NCBI RefSeq assembly: GCF_013409255.1
Contig: NZ_JACCAS010000001.1
Coordinates: 1,860,001 to 1,924,000 of the forward strand
Length of the DNA: 64,000 nucleotides
Direction of reading: 5' to 3'
Origin: Paraburkholderia bryophila
GTDB lineage: Bacteria > Pseudomonadota > Gammaproteobacteria > Burkholderiales > Burkholderiaceae
The notes under the pieces are model-generated. The model made no database searches, had not been told where the DNA came from, and worked only from the letters and a program-made list of their open reading frames with translations. Position 1 is the first letter of the stretch, and every line of letters begins with the position of its first letter. Positions 47,259 through 56,533 of the stretch are shown in pieces. The translations under genes and the position numbers were made by a program.

Positions 47259-48028
47259 GCAAGCCCCACCAGATAGATGCTCAATTCAAAGATCTGCTGC
47301 GCGAAGCCGAGACAGTCGCCGGTATAACCGCCGATGCGTCTGACGAAATAACGTCCCATGACGAAGCGAAGCGCCAGTAGTAACACGAGCGCCGAGGCAG
47401 CGAAGCGCCAGGCGGAGGCATCGGGCCACGTGAGCCCATTCGGCCACCCCAGCCACGGCAAGCCAAACAACACGGCACACAACAACGCCGGGCCGCTCAG
47501 CCGCTGCGCGACCGGTTTGGCCTTGCCTTCGGCGCGCACGTAGTCGAGCGTCGCCAGATAGCTGATCGCGCACGTGCGGCTCGCCGCGTGCGCGGCAATC
47601 ATCAGACTTGCGGCGTGCAGCGGCGGCAACGCGGCGAGCGTTTGCCACTTCAATGCCAAGGCGATCACGAGAGCGATGGCGCCAAAGGCGCCGATGCGCG
47701 AGTCATGCATGATGCGCAGCACGTCGTCGCGTGTATAGGCGCCACCGAACGCATCGACGCAATCGGCGAGACCGTCTTCGTGAAACGCACCGGTGACGAG
47801 CAGCGACGCGGCCATCGACAGCAACACGGCGACGCCGGCCGGAAACACGTGCAGCGCGGCCAGATAGACTAGCGCGCTCAAGCCCCCGACCAACGCGCCG
47901 ACCAGCGGAAAATAGCGCGCCGCCGCATTCAGATAATGCGGCTCGAAGCCGACCCAGCGCGGCACGGGCACGCGCGTGAAATAGCCGAGCGCCGTGAAGA
48001 AATAGCGCAGTTCCGCGAGCGGATTCAT
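47243..48028 (-). CDS. cobS: Adenosylcobinamide-GDP ribazoletransferase (cobalamin synthase)
   Basis: 261-aa membrane enzyme joining adenosylcobinamide-GDP with alpha-ribazole. Multiple helices and the signature HEDGLADCVDAFGGAYTRDDVLRIMHDSRIGAFG (Asp/Asp/His metal motif) are present. I chose ATG 48028 because GGAG is upstream; a longer frame to 48295 overlaps the cobT coding region. Follows cobT in the same transcript. Confidence 0.95.
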   Translation of the reverse strand: MNPLAELRYFFTALGYFTRVPVPRWVGFEPHYLNAAARYFPLVGALVGGLSALVYLAALHVFPAGVAVLLSMAASLLVTGAFHEDGLADCVDAFGGAYTRDDVLRIMHDSRIGAFGAIALVIALALKWQTLAALPPLHAASLMIAAHAASRTCAISYLATLDYVRAEGKAKPVAQRLSGPALLCAVLFGLPWLGWPNGLTWPDASAWRFAASALVLLLALRFVMGRYFVRRIGGYTGDCLGFAQQIFELSIYLVGLAWISS

Positions 48029-48098
48029 GAAGAGCTCCGGGGCACGCGCCGCGCCGTTTCCGTATGACGGATCACGCGGATCACGGGGGTCACCAGGA

Positions 48099-49160
48099 TC
48101 ACGCGTCGCGATTCGCGACGCCAGCCGATTCAAAGCTGGCCATGTCGTTGACGAACGCCGTCGCCGCGCGCAGCAGCGGCACCGCGAGCGCCGCGCCGGT
48201 GCCTTCGCCGAGACGCATGTCGAGCGACAGCAACGGCAGTCCGCCGAAATGATCGAGCATGCGCCGATGCCCCGCCTCGTTCGACGCGTGCGCAAACACG
48301 CAGTATTCGCGCACGTTCGGCGCGAGCGCGTCGGCGACCAGGAGGGCCGACGTCGCGATGAAGCCGTCCACCAGAATCGTCATGCGCGCTTCGGCGGCGG
48401 CGAGATACGCGCCGGCCATCATCGCGATTTCGAAGCCGCCGAAGGTGGCGAGCACCGTCAGCGGATCGCTGGACACGTCGTGATGCGCGAGCGCCGACGC
48501 CAATACGTTGCGCTTTTTAGCGAGCCCGGCATTGTCGAGACCGGTGCCGCGTCCGACGCATTCGTCGATCGGCACGCCGCACAGGCGGCTCATCAGGCAC
48601 GCGGCCGACGAGGTATTCGCGATCCCCATCTCGCCGAAACCGATCACGTTGGTGCCGAGCGCCGCGTGATGCCGCACGCGCGCCGCGCCGGCCTGGATCG
48701 CGGCGAGCACTTGCTGCGGCGTCATGGCCGGTTCGCGCGCGAAATTGCGCGTGCCGGCGGCGACCGGAATGTCGACGAGTCCTTCCGTCGACGGCAGCGG
48801 CGTCGCGATGCCCGCGTTGACCACTTCGAGTTCGATGCCCGCGACTCGGCTCAACGCATTGATCGCCGCACCACCCGCGAGAAAATTCGCGACCATCTGC
48901 GCGGTCACCGCTTGCGGGTACGGGCTCACGCCTTCGTCGGCAATGCCGTGATCGCCGGCGAACACGATCATGGCCGGACGCTGTACCGTGGGATGCGTGG
49001 TGCGCTGGATCAGCCCCATCTGCCGCGCGAGCGTTTCAAGCCGGCCAAGACTGCCGGGCGGCTTGGTCTTGGTATCGATGATGTGTTGCAGGTCGGCCCG
49101 CAGCGATTGATCGAGCGGCGCGACTTCGGGCAAACCGGCCAGGCGGGACAAAGAAGTCAT
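48099..49160 (-). CDS. cobT: Nicotinate-nucleotide--dimethylbenzimidazole phosphoribosyltransferase
   Basis: 353 aa, normal length. Makes alpha-ribazole 5'-phosphate from nicotinate mononucleotide and a benzimidazole. Typical segments: TKPPGSLGRLETLARQMGLIQ, IVFAGDHGIADEGVSPYPQAVTAQM (part), NFLAGGAAINALSR and IGFGEMGIANTSSAACL. The C-terminal PLLSLDMRLGEGTGAALAVPL carries the catalytic Glu. Third gene in transcription order of btuC-btuD-cobT-cobS-cobC. Confidence 0.96.
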   Translation of the reverse strand: MTSLSRLAGLPEVAPLDQSLRADLQHIIDTKTKPPGSLGRLETLARQMGLIQRTTHPTVQRPAMIVFAGDHGIADEGVSPYPQAVTAQMVANFLAGGAAINALSRVAGIELEVVNAGIATPLPSTEGLVDIPVAAGTRNFAREPAMTPQQVLAAIQAGAARVRHHAALGTNVIGFGEMGIANTSSAACLMSRLCGVPIDECVGRGTGLDNAGLAKKRNVLASALAHHDVSSDPLTVLATFGGFEIAMMAGAYLAAAEARMTILVDGFIATSALLVADALAPNVREYCVFAHASNEAGHRRMLDHFGGLPLLSLDMRLGEGTGAALAVPLLRAATAFVNDMASFESAGVANRDA

Positions 49161-49199
49161 AGGTCTATCTGAAAGAGAATGTTTGTTTGGGTAGAGCGC

Positions 49200-50039
49200 T
49201 CAGCTTGCCGGTCCATCATGAACCGCAAGCGATTCGTGACGCGCGCGCGGCGCCGGAATCAGCGCCTCGTGTTCGCCATCGCGAATCAGAATCAGGGGAT
49301 AGCCGAACGCGCGGCTGGTCAGCGTGGGCGTCAGCACGTCGTGGGCGGGGCCGGCATACGCGCCGCCCTCGCCGTCGAGCAATAACGCATGCGTGGCGAA
49401 ACGGCGCGCGAGGTTCAGGTCATGGCACGAAAACAGCACGGTACGACGCGGCTCGCGAGTCCATGCGGCCAGCGCTTCTAAACAGTCGATCTGATGATGC
49501 AGGTCGAGATGCGATAACGGTTCGTCGAGCAGCAGCAACGGCGCGTCCTGACACAACACCGCCGCCAGCGCCACGCGTTGGCGCTCGCCGCCCGACAGCG
49601 ACAGCACGTCGCGCGCGGCAAATGCGGTGAGGCCCAACAGGTCCAGCGCCGCATGCGCCGCGTCGCGATCCGCCTCGCCTTCCCAACCCCAGCCGTTCAG
49701 ATGCGGGAAGCGGTTCAACATCACGATGTCGAGTACGCTCGCGCTGAATGCGTCGGCGGCGCTTTGCGGCATGAGCGCGCGGCGCTGCGCAAGCGGCAAC
49801 GGCGGCCAGTCGGCGACCCGCACGCCATCGAGCTCGACGTGCCCCGCCGCCGGTTGCAGCAAGCCCGCGAGCGCGGACAGCAGCGTCGTCTTGCCCGCGC
49901 CGTTCGGCCCGGCGACGCACCAGATTTCGCCTGCGTAGAACGTGTGCGTAAAGGCGTCGAGCAAGGTGCGCGAGCCGGCGCGCAAGGTCAGACGTTGCGC
50001 GCTGAGCGAAGCTTGAACGAGGTCGTGGGAAGGCGTCAT
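49200..50039 (-). CDS. btuD: ABC transporter ATP-binding protein, probable BtuD
   Basis: 279 aa. Walker A GPNGAGKTTLL, signature LSGGERQRVALA, Walker B LLLLDEPLSHLDL, His-switch SCHDLNLARR: an iron-chelate/B12-type import ATPase. ATG 50039 overlaps the permease stop by four bases (ATGA), so translation is coupled; the longer frame to 51131 is only the open shadow of the permease gene. The substrate is inferred from the flanking cob genes. Confidence 0.9.
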   Translation of the reverse strand: MTPSHDLVQASLSAQRLTLRAGSRTLLDAFTHTFYAGEIWCVAGPNGAGKTTLLSALAGLLQPAAGHVELDGVRVADWPPLPLAQRRALMPQSAADAFSASVLDIVMLNRFPHLNGWGWEGEADRDAAHAALDLLGLTAFAARDVLSLSGGERQRVALAAVLCQDAPLLLLDEPLSHLDLHHQIDCLEALAAWTREPRRTVLFSCHDLNLARRFATHALLLDGEGGAYAGPAHDVLTPTLTSRAFGYPLILIRDGEHEALIPAPRARHESLAVHDGPAS

Positions 50040-51100
50040 CGGCGTTTGCGCAGCAGCATCCACAGAAACACCGGCACGCCGACGATCGACGTAATCACGC
50101 CGACCGGCAATTGCGCCGGCGCGATCACCGTGCGCGCGATCAGGTCCGCGCCCATCACCGCCACGCCACCGCCGAGCGCCGCGGCCGGCAGCAGCATGCG
50201 TTGATCGTTGCCGAACGCGAGCCGCAACATGTGCGGCACGACGAGCCCGACAAAACCGACGGTGCCCGCCGTGGTCACGGCAGCGGCCGCCGCGACCGAC
50301 GCCGCCAGATACACGCGCAACCGCAACGGCATGACCGCGACGCCCAACGCCTGCGCGGCCGCGTCGCCGCGCAGCAAGACATTCAGACGCGGCGCAACCG
50401 GCACGATCGCGACCAGCACGATCACGAGCGCGACGAGTGCAACCCATGGCATCGCGCCGCCGTTGAGGTCGCCGGTCAGCCAGAACAGCATGCCGCGCAG
50501 CCGGTTGTCGGGCGCGAGGTTCAGCAGCAAGGTGATCAACGCGGCCCAACCCGAGGCGACCACCGCGCCGGTCAGCAGCAAACGCGGCGACGTGTCCTGC
50601 GGCTCGCCACGCCACAACTCGCGGCGCGCGAGTCCGAGCACCAGCAGGATCGACACGAAGGCGCCGGCGAACGCGCTGGCATCGACCATCCACCATGCGC
50701 AGCCGGCGATCATCGCAACGAGAGCGAAGGTCGCCGCGCCGCCGGACACACCCAGCACATACGGCTCGGCCAACGGATTGCGCAACAGCACCTGCAGCAA
50801 CGCGCCGGCCAACGCGAGCAGCGCGCCGCACGCGAAGCCGGCGAGCGCACGCGGCAGACGCAAGTTGCGGACGATCTCGCCCGCCAGATCTGTCGACGAG
50901 CCGAGCGAGCTTCCCACCGACGCGTGCGAGGGCAGCAGCGCCGCGAGCACACGCATCGGCGCGAGCGACACGCTGCCGAGCGCGAGCGACGCCATCAGCA
51001 CCGCGAGCGCGATCAGCGCGAGCACGAGCCAGATCGCGGCGGCGCGCTTCGCGTTCATCACGCGCAGTGTGGCGGGCATCGAACCCGACTGGCGGTTCAT
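50036..51100 (-). CDS. btuC: ABC transporter permease of the FecCD family, probable BtuC
   Basis: 354 aa with about ten membrane helices. Family motifs LRLPRALAGFACGALLALAGALLQVLLRNPLAEPYVLG (parts) and FVGLVVPHMLRLAFGNDQRMLLPAAALGG are clear. Forms a B12 or related importer with the btuD product and the BtuF-like protein. ATG 51100 overlaps the stop of a possible 33-codon leader frame by three bases. Confidence 0.9.
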   Translation of the reverse strand: MNRQSGSMPATLRVMNAKRAAAIWLVLALIALAVLMASLALGSVSLAPMRVLAALLPSHASVGSSLGSSTDLAGEIVRNLRLPRALAGFACGALLALAGALLQVLLRNPLAEPYVLGVSGGAATFALVAMIAGCAWWMVDASAFAGAFVSILLVLGLARRELWRGEPQDTSPRLLLTGAVVASGWAALITLLLNLAPDNRLRGMLFWLTGDLNGGAMPWVALVALVIVLVAIVPVAPRLNVLLRGDAAAQALGVAVMPLRLRVYLAASVAAAAAVTTAGTVGFVGLVVPHMLRLAFGNDQRMLLPAAALGGGVAVMGADLIARTVIAPAQLPVGVITSIVGVPVFLWMLLRKRR

Positions 51101-51198
51101 TCGCGCGATCCCGGCGAGCCCGGTTCGTCACGGCGGATACCGACCGGCAGTGACGGACGCGATGCGGCGCGGCGCTGGATACGAATAAGCCTTTTCAT
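51097..51198 (-). CDS. Possible 33-aa leader ORF overlapping the btuC start
   Basis: A very basic small frame, MKRLIRIQRRAASRPSLPVG followed by IRRDEPGSPGSRE, with AGGGA just upstream and a TGA that overlaps the btuC ATG (ATGA). It could be a translational coupling leader or chance. No homology recognised. The remaining upstream stretch to 51480 shows no convincing cobalamin riboswitch. Confidence 0.3.
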   Translation of the reverse strand: MKRLIRIQRRAASRPSLPVGIRRDEPGSPGSRE

Positions 51199-51550
51199 GG
51201 TCCCTGTTCAACGGATTCTAATTAGCGTGGCCGCTTAGCACGTCGTCGTGACGTTATAACGCGCGGACAGACTCATGACGACGTGACGACGTGACATCGT
51301 GAAGTCACGACGCCGAAGGCGAGATAGTAACTGTTCGACCTTGCGGAATCGGAATAAGGGGTGCGCCGCTTCTGCGCCGCCTTCCCACGCGCGACGCGCA
51401 GTGGCACACTCGCAGGTTGAACTTTGAACGCACGATCCGGACTGGTGAATCCGCGCGCGATCTGTTCTGTTAAGTGCGGGTTATTGTCCGATGCATGAGT
51501 ACTTTTTCGTCATAAGGTCGATAAAAGCCGGCACAAAGCGATGTTGTTAC
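51199..51550. other. Intergenic region between btuC and zapB
   Basis: Divergent promoter region of about 0.35 kb. Contains degenerate repeats of GACGACGTGAC (51278-51296) and no supported gene. A short hairpin (GTCTCG-AAA-CGAGAC) lies just beyond, at 51551-51565. Confidence 0.4.
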
Positions 51551-51624
51551 GTCTCGAAACGAGACAATTGTCGGAACCTGCGACATTCCGCGCTAAAATG
51601 CGATGTCTTTAGAGGACGCAGCAG

Positions 51625-51981
51625 ATGCTCACCGAACTCGAATCACTTTCACAAAATATCGGCAAGCTGATCACGATCAGCCAACGCCACAATGAAGCGC
51701 GTCTCGCGCTCGAAGAGCAGCTCGCCCAATCACGTGCCGAGGTGGAAGCCACGCGCACGGAACTTGCGCTGTTGCGCGAGGAACGCGACACGCTGCAAGC
51801 GGAACGCGACGCCCTGTCCGCAAAAATCGACGACGCTCAGGTGCGCCTGAATGCGATTCTCGAGAAGCTGCCGCGGGGGCGCGCGCACAACGAGCCGGAT
51901 AACCAGCTCGATCTGCTCGAACCCGCGCAGCAAGAAGTCGAAGCGCAGGGCGACGTGACCCGCCACGGAGAAAATGCATGA
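51625..51981 (+). CDS. ZapB-like coiled-coil cell-division protein
   Basis: 118 aa, almost entirely a heptad-like coiled coil (SLSQNIGKLITISQRHNEA to QVRLNAILEKLPRG) with an acidic tail. Matches the ZapB-like protein usually encoded just before zapA in beta-proteobacteria, thought to organise the FtsZ ring. AGAGGA lies upstream of ATG 51625. Overlaps zapA by four bases (ATGA). Confidence 0.82.
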   Translation: MLTELESLSQNIGKLITISQRHNEARLALEEQLAQSRAEVEATRTELALLREERDTLQAERDALSAKIDDAQVRLNAILEKLPRGRAHNEPDNQLDLLEPAQQEVEAQGDVTRHGENA

Positions 51982-52292
51982 CCACCAAGCAGATCGAAGT
52001 ATCGATTCTCGGCGTGCCGTATCGCCTCGCCTGCTCGCCGGAAACGGAAGGCGCGCTGCTTGAGGCCGTCGCACGCGTCGACGCCGAAATGTCGAAGATC
52101 CGCAATAACAGCAACGTGCGCGGCACAGATCGCATTGCTGTCATGGCTTGCCTGTCGCTGGCATCGGAACTGCTTAAGCTGCAATCGAGCGTGCGACACG
52201 GAGAAGCATTTCCCGCAGAGGAAATCCGGCGTACAATGCATCAAATGAACGAACAACTGGGTACTGTGATTCAGCAGTACAGCATGCAGTAA
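51978..52292 (+). CDS. zapA: Cell division protein ZapA
   Basis: 104 aa. FtsZ-ring stabiliser: KQIEVSILGVPYRLACSPE, LLEAVARVDAEMSKIRN and ASELLKLQ are the typical globular and coiled-coil parts. Overlaps the zapB-like gene and is followed by 6S RNA, the conserved arrangement. Confidence 0.92.
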   Translation: MTTKQIEVSILGVPYRLACSPETEGALLEAVARVDAEMSKIRNNSNVRGTDRIAVMACLSLASELLKLQSSVRHGEAFPAEEIRRTMHQMNEQLGTVIQQYSMQ

Positions 52293-52423
52293 GCACCAGC
52301 GGTATCGAGCAGTGTCAAGGTTCCAAGCAGTCGGTCCTGAGATCGGCTGCGAATTCAAACGGAGTGATCGAGCTAGAGTCGTGAAACGTTTGAGTTCCAT
52401 CGTTTAAGCTTCATCGGTTTAGC

Positions 52424-52602
52424 TTCCCTGCCTGGTTCGCCAAGGTCATATATTCCTTGAACCAATGCCATGTGCACGGTTGCGGAAATTTGTAGCACGG
52501 GTGTGCGCGTCACTCTGTCTGATGTACCCGAAGTGTTGCTAACTGCGACCAATTCTGAACCCCCGGTTCAGGATGCCGGCCTAGCGGCTAAGGCGGGGAC
52601 CT
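52424..52602 (+). ncRNA. ssrS: 6S RNA
   Basis: Downstream of zapA, the classic ssrS location. The ends CCCTGCC (52426-52432) and GGCGGGG (52592-52598) pair into the closing stem. Inside are the long imperfect double arms with an open centre (GAACCAATGCCATG...ACTGCGACCAATTCTGAACC), like the bubble that mimics an open promoter and binds sigma70-RNA polymerase. Length near 180 nt fits beta-proteobacterial 6S RNA. The exact 5' and 3' ends are estimates. A terminator follows. Confidence 0.88.
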
Positions 52603-52609
52603 TATTTAG

Positions 52610-52644
52610 AACGGCATCGGACTTCGGTTCGATGCCGTTTTTCT
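52610..52644 (+). terminator. Intrinsic terminator after 6S RNA
   Basis: Stem AACGGCATCG / CGATGCCGTT around a 10-base loop, followed by a T-run (TTTTC). Confidence 0.88.
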
Positions 52645-52697
52645 TTGGGCCACAGTTTTTCTCTGTGTTGTCAAACCCTTAACGTTCAATTCGATTC

Positions 52698-53156
52698 ATG
52701 CGCTACTGGCTAATGAAGTCCGAACCGGACGAAGCAAGCATCGATCATCTCGCCCACGCGGCGCATCACACGTTGCCGTGGACCGGTGTGCGCAACTATC
52801 AGGCGCGCAACTTCATGCGCGACATGATGCAGGTCGGCGACGGTGTGCTGTTCTATCACTCGAGCTGTCCCGAGCCGGGTATCGCAGGGCTCGCGGAAGT
52901 CTCGTCGACCGCTTATCCGGACCCCACGCAGTTCGATAAGAAGAGCCCGTACTTCGACCCGAAGTCGTCGCAGGAAACACCGCGCTGGTTACTCGTCGAT
53001 GTGGTGTTCAAGAAGAAGATCCCGTTGATTCCGCTCGCCGCGTTGCGCGAGCACGAGGAATTGAAGGACATGCGCGTGCTCGCTCGTGGCAACCGTCTGT
53101 CGATCACGCCGGTGAGCGAAGCCGAGTGGCGCTTCATCATCAAACGGCTTGCGTGA
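52698..53156 (+). CDS. EVE-domain protein (ThyN1/YTH-like fold)
   Basis: 152 aa. PUA-like EVE domain, with MRYWLMKSEPDEASIDHL, WTGVRNYQARNFMRDM, GVLFYHSSCPEPGIAGLAEV and the C-terminal LSITPVSEAEW. EVE proteins bind modified bases in DNA or RNA, but this member's ligand is unknown. Single gene downstream of 6S RNA with a weak ribosome-binding site. Confidence 0.93.
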   Translation: MRYWLMKSEPDEASIDHLAHAAHHTLPWTGVRNYQARNFMRDMMQVGDGVLFYHSSCPEPGIAGLAEVSSTAYPDPTQFDKKSPYFDPKSSQETPRWLLVDVVFKKKIPLIPLAALREHEELKDMRVLARGNRLSITPVSEAEWRFIIKRLA

Positions 53157-53391
53157 ACGTGAGCCTAAGCGTGAGCCTGAACGTGTCGGCGTGACATCCG
53201 TTCACGCAGAAGCATGCTGCGAAATCATGCGCAATGATGCGTAATGCGCACGCAGTTGCAAGCAAACGTGAAGGCATTGTCAAATTGGGGAACCAAGCTT
53301 AGGTTACAAGCGCCTAACGGTCGCGCAAACGTTGTGCCACCACAGCGCTTGCTCTTATCGTGCATAACCTGTTCAAGCAAGGAGTCCAACA

Positions 53392-54126
53392 ATGACGAAA
53401 AACACCGCACGGGCACTCGCTCTCGCTCTCATATGCGCTACGCCGGTCGCGCTCGCACTCACGCCGACGCTGGCTCGCGCGCAGAGCGCCGCGCCGTATC
53501 AGCCCGCCGGCGTGCTGTCGCTCAATGCCCAGGCCAGCTCGGAAGTCCCGCAAGACGTCGTCAATATCACGCTGTTTTTCGAGCAGGAAGCGAGCGATCC
53601 GTCGGCGCTGACCGCCACGTTGAATCAGCGCGCCGATTCGGCGCTGCAAAAAGCCAAGGGGGTGAGCGGCGTGACGGCTCGCACGGGTTCGTTCTCGATC
53701 TATCCGTCCACCGATCGCGACGGCCGCATTTCCGCATGGCGCGGCCGCACGGAGATCGTGCTCGAGTCGCACGACTTCGCTGCGGCATCAAAGCTCGCGG
53801 GTCAAATGGCATCGATCATGCAGGTCGGCAACGTGCAGTTCTCGTTGTCGCCGGAAGCACAGCGCGCCGCCGAGCAGAAGCTCACCGGCGAAGCGATCAA
53901 GTCGTTCCGCCAGCAAGCGGCTTCGTCCGCGCAGGCATTCGGCTATAGCGGCTATGCGATTCGCGAAGTCAACGTCGGTCAGAACGGTGGCGTGATGCCG
54001 CGTCCCATGATGATGATGAGCGCGCGTGCCATGAGCTCGGACGCGAAGATGTCGGCGCCGGTGCCGATCGAAGGCGGTACGTCGACGGTCACGGTCAACG
54101 TGTCGGGCTCGGTGCAGATGAAGTAA
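53392..54126 (+). CDS. SIMPL-domain (DUF541) periplasmic protein
   Basis: 244 aa. A signal peptide (ALALICATPVALALTPTLARA) precedes the SIMPL domain: GVLSLNAQASSEVPQDVVNI, SALQKAKGVSGV and GVMPRPMMMM-type tail with PVPIEGGTSTVTVNVSGSV. BP26/YggE-type proteins; role linked to oxidative stress but not settled. Strong AAGGAGT site upstream. Ends at a bidirectional terminator facing lgt. Confidence 0.9.
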   Translation: MTKNTARALALALICATPVALALTPTLARAQSAAPYQPAGVLSLNAQASSEVPQDVVNITLFFEQEASDPSALTATLNQRADSALQKAKGVSGVTARTGSFSIYPSTDRDGRISAWRGRTEIVLESHDFAAASKLAGQMASIMQVGNVQFSLSPEAQRAAEQKLTGEAIKSFRQQAASSAQAFGYSGYAIREVNVGQNGGVMPRPMMMMSARAMSSDAKMSAPVPIEGGTSTVTVNVSGSVQMK

Positions 54127-54178
54127 TGCTTGTGGGTTCGGGCGCCGCTTTGTGTGTGCCCGAGCCGCTAGCTGATGC

Positions 54179-54208
54179 AAAAAAGCCACGGCATGCCGTG
54201 GCTTTTTT
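54179..54208. terminator. Bidirectional terminator between the SIMPL gene and lgt
   Basis: Palindromic GCCACGG / CCGTGGC stem flanked by six A and six T, so it can stop transcripts from both convergent genes. Confidence 0.9.
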
Positions 54209-54278
54209 CGTTGAGCGCTCATCTACATATCGTTTGATAACGCTCGATACCGCTGGCTACGATAACCCGTAGCCGCCA

Positions 54279-55184
54279 TCAGTTCGCACTAACCGCCTGC
54301 GCCGGTTCACGACGCGCACGGCGATACGACCACACCAGCACACCGATACCGACGAGGATCATCGGCAGCGACAGCCATTGGCCCATGGAGAGACCCATCG
54401 CCAGCAAACCGAGGAAGTCGTCCGGCTCGCGCGCGAATTCCACCGTGAAGCGCGCGAGGCCGTAGCCGATCAGGAACACCGCGGAAATCGCGCCCAGCGG
54501 CTTCGGTTTGCGCGAGAAGAAGATCAGCACGAAGAACAGCGCGATACCTTCCAGCGCGATCTCATACAACTCCGACGGATGACGCGGCAGCATGTGATAT
54601 TGCGCGAACACTTCGTTCAGATGCCACTGCGCGGCCAGTTGCGGATGCGCGCTGAGCCATGCGGCGTCGTCAGGTGCGGCACCGGGGAACATCATTGCCC
54701 ACGGCGACGACGGATCGGTCACGCGGCCCCACAACTCGCCGTTGATAAAGTTGCCGAGGCGCCCTGCCGCGAGCCCGGTCGGCACCATCGGCGCGACGAA
54801 GTCGGTGACTTGCAGCCACGAGCGTTTGCGTTGATACGCGAACAGCACCATGGCCAGCGTCACGCCGAGGAAGCCGCCGTGGAACGACATGCCGCCTTCC
54901 CACACCTTGAAGATGTCGAGCGGATGCGCGAAATAGAAGCTCGCTTTATAGAACAGCACGTAGCCGAGGCGGCCGCCGAGGATCGTGCCCAGCACGCCGT
55001 AAAACAGCATGTCGTCGATATCTTTCGCGGTCCAGCCTTGCGCCGCGACGTACGGCAAACGCAGCCGCAGCCGGCCGACGACGATCGCCGCGATAAAGGC
55101 GACGAGGTACATCAGTCCATACCAGCGCACTGCGAGCGGCCCCAGATGAATGGCAACGGGGTCGAAATTCGGGTGAATGAGCAT
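54279..55184 (-). CDS. lgt: Prolipoprotein diacylglyceryl transferase
   Basis: 301-aa inner-membrane enzyme that adds diacylglyceryl to the lipobox Cys of lipoproteins. The hallmark [22 protein letters not shown] and RHPSELYE are present, with about seven helices. Would modify the lipoproteins of the window at 21.8 and 23.9 kb. Single gene on the minus strand. Confidence 0.96.
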   Translation of the reverse strand: MLIHPNFDPVAIHLGPLAVRWYGLMYLVAFIAAIVVGRLRLRLPYVAAQGWTAKDIDDMLFYGVLGTILGGRLGYVLFYKASFYFAHPLDIFKVWEGGMSFHGGFLGVTLAMVLFAYQRKRSWLQVTDFVAPMVPTGLAAGRLGNFINGELWGRVTDPSSPWAMMFPGAAPDDAAWLSAHPQLAAQWHLNEVFAQYHMLPRHPSELYEIALEGIALFFVLIFFSRKPKPLGAISAVFLIGYGLARFTVEFAREPDDFLGLLAMGLSMGQWLSLPMILVGIGVLVWSYRRARREPAQAVSAN

Positions 55185-55327
55185 CGTGTTGTTATGGGCA
55201 GTTCAGGTTCAGAAGCGGGTTTTCTAATCGATTCTTTGGGACGGGTGACAGCCTGCGCACGCCGCTAGCACAGACCGCGGCGCAAGCATTGGACGGCGCC
55301 GCGCGCAATGCGTTCGCGGCCGCGCCG

Positions 55328-56347
55328 TTAAACATGCTGCGCGCCGGCGTGCTGCGCCTCGACGGTAGCGGCATGCGCCCGCGCGATGTCGATGAAGCCC
55401 GCCAGCACCGGACTCACCTCCGCCGTGCGCCAGACCAGCCCCGTTTCGATCGCCGGCACCGACTCGACGAGCGGACGATACACCACGCCGGTGCGGCGCA
55501 GATTACGTAACGATTGCGGCACCAGTGCGACACCCATGCCGGCCGACACGAGGCTCACGATCGTCTGCATCTGGATCGCCTCCTGGCCGATCTGGGGCGT
55601 GAGGCCCGCCACGCCGTAGCAATCCATAATGATGTCATAAAAGCCAGGCGCCAAACGTCTTGGGAAGATCACGAGCGGCGCATCGGCGACGTCGCGCAGG
55701 CTGATCGGCGTGTCGAGCCATTCGGCTTCGAGGTCCACGTCGTGGCCAGCGTCACGGGCGTCATGTCCTGCATTGTGCCCGGCGGCCTTGGCCAAGCGCG
55801 CCGCCATCTCCGACGACATCGCGACGATCAGCGGCTCGCGCGCGATCGGCAGCCACGACAACTGCGTAGCGTGGCGCGACGGCAGCGGCGCGATCACGAG
55901 GCCCGCATCGATGCGTCCGGCCACCAGTTCATCGACTTGCACGTCGCTGGTGGCCTCGGTCAGTTCGAGCCGCACGCGCGGATGGCGCGCGCCGAAATCG
56001 CGCAGCAGCAGCGGCAGGAGCCCGTAGTCCGCGGTCGAGACGAACGCCAGCGACAACACCCCCGCCTCGCCGCGCGCCAGGCTCTGCGCAAGCGGCCGCA
56101 GCCCTTCGGCGCCGGCCAGCAGGCGCTGCACTTCAGGCAACAGATCCGCGCCCACCGGCGTGAGCTCGACCGAGCGCTTGGTGCGCGCGAACAGCTCGAC
56201 GCCGAGCGTCTCCTCCAGCGCGCGAATGGCCTGCGACAACGGCGGCTGCGTCATCGAAAGACGCACGGCCGCGCGCCCGAAGTGCTTTTCTTCGGCGACG
56301 GTCACGAAATAGCGCAACTGGCGCAGGTCGGGGATGGCGGGCAACAT
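55328..56347 (-). CDS. LysR-family transcriptional regulator, divergent from ilvD
   Basis: 339 aa. N-terminal winged HTH (LRQLRYFVTVAEEKHFGRAAVRLSMTQPPLSQAIR in parts, RTKRSVELTPVG) followed by a periplasmic-binding-like effector domain with IDAGLVIAPL. Includes an Ala/His/Asp-rich insert (NAGHDARDAGHDVDLEAE, about 200-217). The divergent placement next to ilvD suggests control of ilvD, possibly of branched-chain amino-acid synthesis, but this is inference; the 56348-56533 gap presumably holds both promoters. Confidence 0.88.
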   Translation of the reverse strand: MLPAIPDLRQLRYFVTVAEEKHFGRAAVRLSMTQPPLSQAIRALEETLGVELFARTKRSVELTPVGADLLPEVQRLLAGAEGLRPLAQSLARGEAGVLSLAFVSTADYGLLPLLLRDFGARHPRVRLELTEATSDVQVDELVAGRIDAGLVIAPLPSRHATQLSWLPIAREPLIVAMSSEMAARLAKAAGHNAGHDARDAGHDVDLEAEWLDTPISLRDVADAPLVIFPRRLAPGFYDIIMDCYGVAGLTPQIGQEAIQMQTIVSLVSAGMGVALVPQSLRNLRRTGVVYRPLVESVPAIETGLVWRTAEVSPVLAGFIDIARAHAATVEAQHAGAQHV

Positions 56348-56533
56348 GATTGATACATTTTACGACCTAATCGGCCGTCAATAATATATTGGACACGCAG
56401 TTGGCAAAACCGCATCCTTGCATCACGCGTCGGAACTACACTGGATTGACGCACGACACCCGCCGCATCCAAGCCGCAATACAGCAAGACAGACACGCAG
56501 CACAGACCAGAACAAAACAGACTGGAGTTCCCC

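Noticed and set aside
50040..51131. Extension of the BtuD-like ATPase to 643 aa
   Set aside because: Would lie on the permease gene in another frame; ATPase homology begins only at ATG 50039, which overlaps the permease stop by four bases.
51199..51480. Cobalamin riboswitch before btuC
   Set aside because: A GCCACTG and a GGGAAG are present on the minus strand, but in the wrong order and without the AGYCMGGAGACCTGCC box.
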